From: Gigaspora rosea
Lineage: Eukaryota; Glomeromycota; Glomeromycetes; Diversisporales; Gigasporaceae
Length of the DNA: 64,000 nt
Reading direction: 5' to 3'
Assembly: GCA_003550325.1 (NCBI GenBank)
Contig: QKWP01000055.1
Coordinates: forward strand, 458,201 to 522,200
Part shown: one piece after another, positions 23,038-33,400 of the stretch
Position numbering within the stretch: position 1 is the first letter of the stretch
Layout: the number at the start of each line of letters is the position of its first letter
Position numbers and translations under genes: made by a program
The notes under the pieces: model-generated
Databases searched by the model: none
Told to the model about the DNA's origin: nothing
What the model saw: the letters and a program-made list of their open reading frames with translations, nothing else

Positions 23038-23760
23038 TTTTACTTTAATAAAAAATGAAAGGGTGGTTTTGCACAGCGAGAAAAAAATAGCTCACCAAGT
23101 GAGAAAAAAAACTTTGTTGATCTAAGGTTTCTTATAAGCCAAGAAGAGGATAAAAAAAATGCAGGTGCCAAACAACACTTCTCTGTAATGATAATAATGT
23201 CGAGTAACTTATGAAGTAACAGGTGATAAATTTACAATTTCTGTTTTTTTCAGGAATCTGCAATTATTTAATGTACGTACGTACACGTACGGTGCAGGAA
23301 ATTTAAAAACCTCAATATTTTTTTGTAACCTGACGGCTTGATCGCCGACAGGACGCTAGTGGCGTCAATTTTTTAATCAATGGGACCTTCCTAATATGTA
23401 CATTGTAATGATCTACATGCATTTTGACTATTCTAATTTTCCTACCGATAATGTATTTTCAACCGGAATTTCACCGGAGGTATCACAAATTCAACCGAAA
23501 TTTCACCAGAAGTGTCCTAATTTCGACCGGATTTTCGCCGGAGGTATCCAAGATTTTTGACCGGAATTTCACCTGAGGTGTCCTGATTTTTCTTATAAAG
23601 CAGGTTATGTGGCTGTACTTCAATCGTGATCCTGGCTCAGTTCGTCCGTCTCGTGACCTTGTATAGTTTTTCATGTTCATAGTAGGGCTTAAACTGGCGA
23701 CCTTGCGATTGTGGAGCTCAATATTTCTTATGTAAAGATAATGCATAAACTTCCTAAATT
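23038..23760. other. Gene-free stretch with short repeats
   Basis: Contains a TACG run near 23,275, two GC hairpins (23,332-23,366) and three to four tandem copies of a unit resembling ACCGGAATTTCACCGGAGGT (23,461-23,590). No coding region recognised. Confidence 0.5.
23461..23590 (+). repeat. Degenerate tandem repeat, ~35-bp unit
   Basis: Four imperfect units centred on ACCGGAATTTCACCGGAGGT, each followed by ATC/GTC and a short T-rich spacer. Units differ by several substitutions. Confidence 0.75.
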
Positions 23761-24178
23761 ATCAATTTCAATAAGCGAAGGGTCTAGAAATCTCAATCTT
23801 TGCATAAAATCAATAAGCTAAGAATAATATGTACACAATAGTATGCTACTGAGAATGACAAATTTAGTTTATCTTCAATGAATTAATTAACCTTTATTTT
23901 GATTGAAGTTTTTAGATTTCCTTCACCATACATACGTACTTGCAAACGCAGATCAGATGAATAATTTTTTTTACTATGAAACAAGGGTAAGGGATACTAC
24001 TAAGGGAAGTTGTTTATACAGACCGGACAGTTTGAAATATCTACTCAAACCTGATTGGTTAATTTTTGTGTACCGAGACTCTGATTGGTTAAAATTTTAT
24101 AGAATCCAATTTTTGATTACATATAAACTTTAAGCTTTAATAACTTTTTAAATTTATATTAAAAATAAAAATAAAAAT
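23761..24178. other. Gene-free AT-rich stretch
   Basis: No gene is supported. A CTGATTGGTTAA block is repeated at about 24,051 and 24,082. Confidence 0.45.
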
Positions 24179-24303
24179 GGATGTTCTATAGAATAGGTGG
24201 GCAATATAAATAATAAACTTTGCTAATGATTAGTAATCACTAATAGATATTTAATGGAGTTACAGAGTTTGCGGAGTTTGCCCACCTATTCTATAGAACA
24301 TCC
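24179..24303. mobile_element. 125-bp MITE with 26-bp perfect TIRs
   Basis: The left end begins GGATGTTCTATAGAATAGGT and the right end is its exact complement over 26 bp (24,179-24,204 and 24,278-24,303). The interior is AT-rich with TGATTAGTAATCA. Perfect ends suggest a recent insertion. A target duplication is not clear, so the superfamily is open. Confidence 0.8.
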
Positions 24304-25430
24304 CTTGAGATTGTTCCATATTTCAGATTTATTTAATAAATCTTCTTTATAATAATATAATATATATATAAACTCAATACAATAAAATACATAACTTGAA
24401 TGGTTATTTTTATATTTAGCTTAAAAAATATTTTCTTATACTTGCAATCTAAAAGAAATTGAATAGTAAATAAATTTGAATAATCATTTAACATGTTTGA
24501 TACATAATTTATAAGTGTTCTTTTGTACTTATAAAGTAAAAATAAAATAAATTTCTTATCTTAAATAATCAATATTTCTTGTATCTGTGACAAATTAAGA
24601 TGAATAAAATAAAATAAAATAGTAAATATCACTAGTTGAATTAAAAAATTTTGCAATTAATAAATCAACTATTATTTATATAATCTTATATATAAAATAA
24701 TTCAGTAATTAATAAATCAGTTATCATTCAATATAAAATAATTCGGTAATTAATAAATCAGTTATTATTTAGTATAACATAATTCAGTAAATAATAAATT
24801 GGTTATTATTTAGTAATTAACAAATCAGCCATTATATTATTTAGAATAAATAAATAATTTTAATAATTTTAAACTAAATAGCTATGTGATATCATTGCAC
24901 TAAACCAAAAAAAGAAGATTAAATAAAAATATAAATCAAAATTTAATAAAAACATGCAACTATAATATTAATAAATTACTAGGCAGGCACAAGTTTATTT
25001 GGCCAAGAATTTAAAATCAATCTAAAGAATTGAATTCGAAAAAAATTCAATATCTTAAATTGATTTTAAAATCTTTAACTAAATAAATAAATTATAAAAC
25101 AGTATTAACATATTCAATAAAAATTTATCTATAATTTCCTACTATTAGTTCATTTTATTTGATAAATTTAATTACACAGTAAAAGTTATTTCATCAATCA
25201 AGTATTTAAAAAAAGCTGTTTAATTTGCAAATGTTTACTATCAAATTTTTTTTTTTTGATATATCAATATCAAATTCATTTCTGTTCGCCTTGATTTGCT
25301 ATGCAAACAAAAAAAATCACATTCATTAAGCAAGGTATCTATTCTTTACTATCGTGCATTATCCTATCAAGTTTATTTATGTTTGAATTAATTCACTGGT
25401 TAAAAAGGTGTATTAATTATTCAATTCAGG
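24304..25430. other. AT-rich gene-free stretch with tandem repeats
   Basis: No gene seen. At 24,650-24,860 there are about four diverged copies of a 45-50 bp unit built around AATTCAGTAATTAATAAATC. Confidence 0.55.
24650..24860 (+). repeat. Diverged tandem repeat, ~45-50 bp unit
   Basis: Successive units share TAATAAATCAGTTATTATT and AAAATAATTCGGTAA blocks with scattered changes. Confidence 0.65.
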
Positions 25431-25434
25431 CTAA

Positions 25435-25576
25435 GGTTTGTTGTTAATGAAGTGACATACTTCGTTACCACTCCAGATTGAACTCAACACACATTGGAGC
25501 AAGGATTAATTTAATAAAATGGGTTGAATTTTGGATTAACCAAACCCGACTCAACCCGATCCATTAACAACAAACC
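25435..25576. mobile_element. Tourist-like (PIF/Harbinger) MITE, 142 bp
   Basis: Inverted ends GGTTTGTTGTTAATG and CATTAACAACAAACC, flanked on both sides by TAA (25,432-25,434 and 25,577-25,579). A TWA duplication with a GGNNTGTT end is the PIF/Harbinger signature. The interior contains CCCGACTCAACCCGATCC and has no coding potential. Confidence 0.65.
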
Positions 25577-25776
25577 TAAATCCAGGCGGCAAAGTCGCCA
25601 GATAATCATGTTCTAGTTAATTTACAATACATAAAAATCATAACTATTAGGGAAATTGTACCTCAACGTCCAGATCTTCCAATTATATAATTTCTAATTT
25701 AAATCAAAAAAAATATTATAGTTTTATAAAAATGAATAAAACTCTAACAAATATAAAATTTCACCTTTTAATTATT

Positions 25777-27184
25777 TTAAGCAGCTAATTTTAAATATTT
25801 TAATCCAAGTTCCTTATTTTTTTTCACATTAAGTTTTCCATGCAAATAAATGTCAGCCAAATAATAAATTGCATCATTATTCTTATTATTAGCTGCTAAT
25901 TTGAAATAATTTAAAATTTCTCGACGAAGTTCATTTTTTCTAGCAATATTTTGCTCGCTTTTTAGATTGTTAATCAATAGTGTAACGTATCGAACTTGTG
26001 CATCTGAATGACCATTATCAGCAGCCTCTTTAAAAAGTTCCATAGCACGCTTTTCATTTTTTTTCAACACCATACCCACAGCACAAGTAGTAACCTTGCC
26101 AATCTTTTGCATTGTTATCGCCAAGCTCTGAATTTTGTTTAAAGCATTTCCGCGCATTTTCGTAATCTCCCTTTTTATGAAGGTCGATTCCTTTTTCGAG
26201 TGCCTTAGAAACGCAGGAACATAAGGAGAAATTGGATAGTTTGTGGCCAATTTTTCGAGCGCTATATGTAAATTCATAATGGGTATTCGTTAATACGGCA
26301 TATGCTTCCATGCTGTTTATTAAATAAGTAACAATTTTTAAAAATTAGTATAAAAATTCAATTTAAACATAATTGCCCTCAAATAAATTTAATTTAAACT
26401 TACTTCTTTCAATAATTTTAATAAATCCTTCTTGACATTGGGATCTTCGATTCTCTTTTATGATTTAAAACATGATCTGATATTTTTGAAATATCCCAAT
26501 TTTCATAAGCCAATTTTTCATAAAAAAGTTCCCAAATAAGCATTCCAAAGTTGATAATAAAAGTTTAATAGATAAAGTGAATTGCAAATTGTAAACTTAT
26601 AAAACCATTGATATTAAATAATAAATACCTAAATATTTCACTATTAAATGTGTGTGTTTTTTCATAATATCTTTGTTCCTTATATTCTTTAATCTGTTCA
26701 GGTGGCATCCAGCGAATAATATCAGGAACTAAATGTGCAAGGTTCCTGGCATCACCATCTATATTGCGAGCACATTTAAAATTTCCGATCACTGGGGTAA
26801 CACATGTAATTTGATCAATTTATACTAAGTTATTGACGCATTGACTGTTATCATTCATTTTGCTATACATAAAAAATATTTTCGCATCTTATATCGTGAT
26901 GAAAAACATTTACATTTCGTAAAAATACAAGGTCTCGGGAATATCTAGTAATAAATCCTTAAAAGTATACTTTTGAGAAAAGCAATTTTATTCAAAATCA
27001 TAGTTTTATTAGATTTTTCTGAAAAAATTTTAAAACTATTAGTAGGTAACTCCGTACTAATCGTTTCAATTATTACTTCGATAAAGCAATCAAATGGAAT
27101 TTTTTTAATTCGGTTTTTTTCAAAAATTTCATTTATTTGCTTTTCCATTTTGGAATCTGAGTAATCTTCTGATTGTTGTGCCAT
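25777..27184 (-). pseudogene. Kinase/Sel1-repeat pseudogene, paralogue of 37,195-38,661
   Basis: The first part (27,184-26,945) encodes MAQQSEDYSDSKMEKQINE and about 60 further residues nearly identical to exon 1 of the pseudokinase gene at 38,661. The catalytic loop region follows as DLVFLRNVNVFHHDIRCENI (about 26,920). A C-lobe part comes next with IIRWMPPEQIKEY (26,720), LIWELFYEKLAYENW and ISKISDHVLNHKRE (26,540-26,450). Then come Sel1 repeats (26,240-25,780): GIDLHKKGDYENARKCF, EKNEKRAMELFKEAADNGHS, ILNYFKLAANNKNNDAIYYL. Most of the N-lobe and activation segment is missing. Frames change at several places (for example near 26,070 and 26,560), and no complete exon chain exists. The Sel1 part suggests the parent was a scaffold-type kinase; the copy at 38 kb has no Sel1 repeats. 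Confidence 0.7.
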
Positions 27185-27385
27185 TTTATCATATAATATT
27201 ATGTGTGCTGTCGAATAAATTAAGAGAACTAAAAGACTGCATGAATCTTATATGTAGTGATTTAAACGGCATTAATCGGTTTTTTTTTGCGAAATTGTGG
27301 ACTGTATTCAGATATAGTAATACCGATACAGTACAGTAATTGCGATAATGCTATATTGATATTATCTCTAGACATTTTTTTTGTA
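27185..27385 (-). promoter_or_regulatory. Duplicated 5' flank of kinase pseudogene
   Basis: About 200 bp upstream of the pseudogene ATG aligns with 38,662-38,880, including GTGTGCTGTCGAATAAATTA and ATATAGTAATACCGATA. The duplication therefore carried the promoter region. Confidence 0.55.
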
Positions 27386-28799
27386 GGAGTGAACAAAAGC
27401 AAATTATCAGGTACTTTTATTAGCGAGCTATTACGCAGTAAATGCTATAGATCGTGTTGATCAATCACGCGTTTCATGCGACGCTATAGATCCACGTGCA
27501 CCAATTATCCCGTGACAAGTATCTGCAATTGAAGTAAATTCTTCGAAAGTAATAATCTGAAAAATGATAGTGAAGTCAGATCATAATGAAATTTGAACTT
27601 ATGTTATCTCCGATTTTTTTTAAATTTTTTGGGACCTTTTTGTTGGATTTTTTTTGTAGCTATAGCAAGGTGTTTCGGAATAAAGTAAAGAAAATGTAAA
27701 TTTGACAGTAGATGACGTATTCATTTTCAAATGAGCGATGTTTTTCATTTGCCGATAATTTTGAAACGATAATCTTTGTCCGTTGAAAAGTTTGTTCGTT
27801 TCGTTAATGGGAATCTCTAAACTCTCCAATTTCATTTTCTGATTTCAAAATTTTGATATGCAAATAACATTTTTTAAACTTCCACTTATTCCGAAATACG
27901 ACACTCGGTGCATTAGTTTTGCGGTATAAAATTTCGTCTTATTCGATCCCTATGCACGTAGGATTGTTTTCGAAATTTGCTAATTTTGCGCAAGTTTAAG
28001 TAATCTAACACAGTGACATACTTAATGTAATTTTCATTGTGTTACGTAAAGTACAAGCTTTACATTGAATAGTTGATTTAACGATGATCTAAAATTTTAA
28101 TAATAAAAACTATATTGTTCTGACCGTATTTCAACTATAACGTAATTTTGAGTTTTAATTTTTCACAAAAATTTTACTATCAAATTGCAAGTTTTTGAGA
28201 ATAACAGAACATCAAAGTAAGGAATGGACATGGTGGCTTAAAACGCGAACAAATTTACATTCATTAATAATTGGCTCTTGTTATTACTTCGCTTTAAATA
28301 TAATCTAAAGAAATATAGTCAACTAAATTTACAATATTTATAATATATTGACTTCTCTCTTCCTCTCTCTTTTTTTTTTACTTAAAGTATTTCTGGTTAC
28401 TGCTCATATATCATAAACCTACTAATATAATATATTACAACCGAAAATTAAACTCTTCTTATAATTAGGGATAAAGATAGGTTAGGATTGGGTTGACATG
28501 TAATATATATATAAAATCTTGCAAAAAAATTTTTTTGGGAAATCGATTGGTTTTATATTACCTGTTATTACCTGTGTACACACACTATAACAAATAAACT
28601 TCTGATATTTTATAATCTATTTACACAACAATTGTAATTAAATAATAAGAATAAAATTTTTATTTTATATTTGCTACATAAAAATTAGCAAGTTTTGATA
28701 ATAGAATATTATCATAATTATGAAGCAATAAATTATAAAATGCTGCATTTATTAAGCTAATTTTTTAATTTAAACCTTGAATTTAAAAATTCATACTGC
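27386..28799. other. Gene-free stretch
   Basis: No gene recognised. Sequence around 27,560-27,960 is less AT-rich and has short open frames without family resemblance. Confidence 0.5.
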
Positions 28800-29485
28800 C
28801 TCGTATAGCTTCAAAGAACTAACAGGTTTAAACGCACCTTGATACGTATAAACCACAAAGAAAGTCATATATTCTTCGATAAGACATACTTAGTGATGGG
28901 AAAAATGTACATTTTATTGGAATTTATATTTTACCTATCAAAATTTACTACGACCTACCTTGCTTTTATGTTTATTTTAGGAATTCTCTGAACATTTGCA
29001 TTCCTATTCATAATTCCAACCGACATTACGATCTCTGGCCTAAATTATATATACTTAAATTTTTTCTTATATAAAATTTAGGTGAGATAAAATGTACATG
29101 ATTTCGAAACATGATTGAGGAATCATGCGCAAGCGTGAAACCATCTCTAGAAATAATAGAAAATTTGACTTGAATTTAATAAAGTTGCAATACATGAAAT
29201 GGTCAATATTTAAAAAAATCCGCATGCTAAACATTCTTTGGAAAATAGCTATATTTAATGGATCTTCAAAAATTGGAATAATAATACAGAAATCGTAAAT
29301 TTTTAATATAATATAAATATTTATAAAATTTATAAATTAAAAAGACAATATAATGCAAGTAGCAAGTATAATTTCGCATCTTTGACAGCTTAATTCAGGA
29401 CATCCTAACAATAATCTTTGTTCTCTGCAGAGGTAAAGTATTTAAATAATAAATAAATTTGTCTTAACATATGAAAATTAATAAT
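28800..29485 (+). repeat. Dispersed duplication, copy 2 (partner 2140-2885)
   Basis: Same order of blocks as copy 1: AAAGAACTAACAG... and ACCACAAAGAAAGTCATAT, the hAT-like relic (about 28,890-29,150), the GCAATACATGAAATGGTCAA block, and CTCTGCAGAGG. Identity is high but interrupted by small indels. Confidence 0.75.
28889..29152. mobile_element. hAT-like relic inside duplication copy 2
   Basis: Starts TAGTGATGGG and ends ACCATCTCTA. It occupies the same place as the 2214-2533 relic in the other copy and has lost more internal sequence. Confidence 0.65.
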
Positions 29486-29603
29486 ACATACGTACGTGAA
29501 ATATCATCACAATGGAATTGAAAAGTCGCAGACTGCAGAACCTACAAGAGCAAAAAGTAAAAAATTAAATAGAACAAAATAGAACATATTATATTAAAAG
29601 AAA

Positions 29604-30435
29604 TTATTTAACATAAACCTTTGAGGAATTAACTGGTTCAGAGAGATTTTTAAAGTCAAGAAGTTTACTTGTAAGCTTATCTTTAGAATAAATCTGTAAT
29701 TCCGTTGATAGTGTTGGAATGATTTCATCTGCAGATTTGAATGCCTTTAATATTGCTAATTCATCTTTATCTTTTGCAGTATTACCAAATAATATATTCC
29801 ACCAGCTATACAATTTTTCATGAATATCAGATGCAGTTGGTCTATTAGAAGGATTAGCATCCATACATTGATTAGCTAATTGAATAAAGCACTCAGGAGT
29901 GCCTTTAGCAAATTCAGGGCGCAATCCAATACATATTTGAATAGCCAACATTTCATCATACTCAATATTGTAATGAGGTGGTCTTCCTGTAGACATTTCA
30001 GTCATAATAATGCCAAATATCTGCGGCTATTGTATATGATCGTGCTGTTAATACTTCCGGCGCAACATAAGGTAAAACTCCGTAAATACTATCTTCTAAA
30101 TCATTTTCATCTTTTTTTCTAGATAACCCTAAATCTGTAATGTAAGATATTAGATCTCCATTAATATATTGATTTTGCAATATATTACCACTATGAAAAT
30201 CTCCATGAAAATATTTTGCTTTGTGAACTGCTTTTAAATTTTCTGATATATCAACAAGTTGCTTTAATTTACTTTTCCAATTAAGTTCTCTAAAATTTGA
30301 TGATAAGAACTTGTGCAGACTTCCTTTATTTGCGTATTGAAATACCATCAAGTATTCATTATTGGTCGTGTTTTGAGTCAGTCCATACACTTCAAGATTA
30401 CATCCCGCTAATCTGAATTCCATATAACTTTTAAA
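29604..30435 (-). CDS. Terminal exon: kinase hinge and C-lobe
   Basis: The exon begins FKSYMEFRLAGCNLEVYGLT and covers hinge, catalytic loop HGDFHSGNIL (catalytic Asp kept, Arg of HRD replaced by Gly), DLG activation-loop start, APE motif and the C-lobe ending SSKVYVK. R of the C-lobe salt bridge is kept in NRPTASDIHEKL. The frame break near 30,003 lies in helix F. The tail after the kinase has no recognised domain. Confidence 0.7.
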
Positions 30436-33400
30436 CTTATTAAATAAAATTTAAATAAAATTTAAATAAAATTTAAATAAAATTTACAATGTTAATAATT
30501 TATCTATATCAGGTCATAAACAAATCATCTTAACTTACTTCTCTTAAAAAATTCTTTTGTGTACCTGGTAATGTCTTAAGAGCAACGACGCATGATGATG
30601 TACGCGATTGTGTGTAACCCGGTAATTTTAGTGGTTCATCGGAAATTTTTCTTTTACCATCTAACCATGTTGCTGAAAATACTGTTCCAAATCCCCCTTC
30701 ACCAATCTTTTGAACGTTATCTAATCTATCATAAGGAATCCACTCAATCACATCATTATATGATGCAGCCTTAAGTTGAAATTCTTTAATACAATGATCA
30801 ACATCCGTATTTCCACTTGTCCATCCTCGTGTCGTTTTCTGAGGGTCACATGTTTGACACCAAGCTTCAGATGTGTTAAATCGGTTGCAACTTTCACATT
30901 TTCCATTGAAATTCATTCTTTTAGACCCAAATTCATCAAATACCAACATATATTCATTTGTTGCAGTGTCATGGGTTAGTCCAAATACTTTATGTTCACT
31001 ATTCTTTAATTGTACACAATCTTCAAACTAATTAAATATGAATTAAAATAAAGCTACATACAGTAAAACACTAGAATAATAAATTAAATATTTAAGCTTA
31101 CTTCACTTAACATATCTAATAAGTTTTGTGAACTAAGTGTTTTAAGCTCTACCAGGCATGATGCAGTACGTGACTGTATGTAGTCTCCATCAATATAACC
31201 TGTACGACATATTCCATCTAACCAGGTTGCTAAAAATTTATCGCCAATTTTTTGAACGTTTTCTAATCTATCATAAGGAATCCACTCAATTACATCATTA
31301 TAAGATGTTGCCTTATGTTGAAATTTTTTAATACAATCATCAACATCCGTATTTCCACTTGTCCATCCACGTGTTGTTTTCTGAGGGTCACATGTTTGAC
31401 ACCAAGAATAAGATGTGTTAAATCGGTTGCAGTTTGCGCATTTTCCATTCCGTTTTACTCTTTTAGACCCAAATTCATCAACTACTAACATATACTCATT
31501 TGTTGCAGTGTCATGGGTTAGTCCATATACTTTATGTTCACTATTCTTTAATTGTACACATTCTTTAAACTTTTAAAATATAAATATGAATTAAATAATG
31601 CAACATACTGTAGAACAGTGCAATAATAAATTAAATATTTTATCTTACTTCATCTAACATATCTAATAAGTTTTGTGAACCAAGTGTCTTAAGATTTACC
31701 GTGCATTTATCTTCATGATTATAGTCTGCATAACGTATTCCATCTAACCAGGTTGCTAAAAATTTGTCGTCAACCTTTTGAACGTTATCTAATCTATCAT
31801 AAGAAATCCACCCAATAACAACATTACAAGATGTAGCCTTAAATTGTAATTCTTTAATACAATCATCGACATCTTTATTTCCACTCGTCAATTCTCGCGT
31901 TGTTCTCTGAGGGTCACATGTTTGACACCAAGCTTTAGATGTGTTAAATCGGTTGCAGCTTGCGCATTTTCCATTCCGAACATTTCTTTTAGACCCAAAT
32001 TCGTCAAATACTAACATATACTCGTTTGTTGCAGTGTTATGGGTTAGTCCATATACTTTATGTTCACTATTCTTCAATTGTACACATTCTTTAAACTTAT
32101 TGAATATAAATAAGAATTAAAATAATGCAACAAACAGTGTAACAATGATAAATTAAATATTTTATCTTACTTCATCTAACATATCTAATAAGTTTTGTGA
32201 ACCAAGTGTTTTAAGCTCTACCGCGTATGATGGCGTACGTGACTGTATGCATTCATCTTCATTTTTGGCTTCATAATTATATAATAACGAATTCCATCTA
32301 ACCAGGTTGATAAAAATTTATCGCCAACTTTTTGAACGTTATCTAGTCTATCATAAGGAATCCACTCAATCACATCATTATAATATATAGCCTTGAGTTG
32401 AAATTCTTTAATACAATTATCGACATCTTTATTTCCACTCGTCCATCCACGTGTTGTTTTCTGAGGGTCACATGTTTGACACCAAGCTTCAGATGTGTTA
32501 AATCGGTTGCAGTTTGCGCATTTTCCATTCCGATCATGTCTTTTAGACCCAAATTCATCAAATACTAACATAGATTCATTTGTGGTTACGTCTTGGGTTA
32601 GTCCATAGATATTTTTATTCTCCAATTGCATCTGATTTTTAAACTTATAAAATGTATTAAATAAATAATAGAACACAATATCGATTAAATAAACCGCATA
32701 TAAAGAAATGGTATAATCGTACCTCCTTCAAAACATCCAATAAATTTTGTGAACTAGTCAGTTGTTTAAGTTCAACTATACATGGTGTGCGTGAATGTAT
32801 AACTTCAAACATCTCATGTTTGATTGTCCGTACGCCATCTAACCACTTTTCCAAAAACTTGTCATCATTCTTTTGAACATTTTCTAATCTGTTAATATGA
32901 ATCCATTCGATTACATTTTCATAAGATTCGGCTTTAAGTTGAAATTCTTTAATGCAATTATCGAAATCCTTATTTCCACTTGTCCATCCTTGTATAGTTT
33001 TCTGAGGGTCACATGTTTGACAACAAGCTATAGATGTGTTGTATCTCTTGCAGTTTGCGCATTTTCCATTCAATTTATTTCTTTTAGATAAAAATTCATC
33101 AAATACCACCATATATTCACCTGTGGCTATGTTTTGAGTTATTCCATAGATATCTTCAATCTTTAATTTTTTAAACTTACAAAATATATTAAATATATAA
33201 TAGAGGCTAAGTAAACACACTATTGCACTATTGACTAAACAAATTGTATATGATGACAAAGTATACTCTTACCTCCTTCAATAAATTTTGGGAACTAGTC
33301 AGTTGTTTAAGTTTAACTATACATGGTGTGCGTGACTGTAAAACTTCAAACTTCTCATGTTTGATTGTCCGTACGCCGTCTAACCACTTCACCAAAAACT

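Noticed and set aside
23690-23735. tRNA-like T-arm (minus strand GGTCGCCAGTTTAAGCCC)
   Set aside because: Only a weak B-box resemblance. There is no A box, no acceptor stem pairing and no anticodon arm, so it is not a tRNA and not a convincing SINE.
27620-27835. 71-codon open frame on the minus strand
   Set aside because: Isolated, no motif, no adjacent exons. Likely chance.
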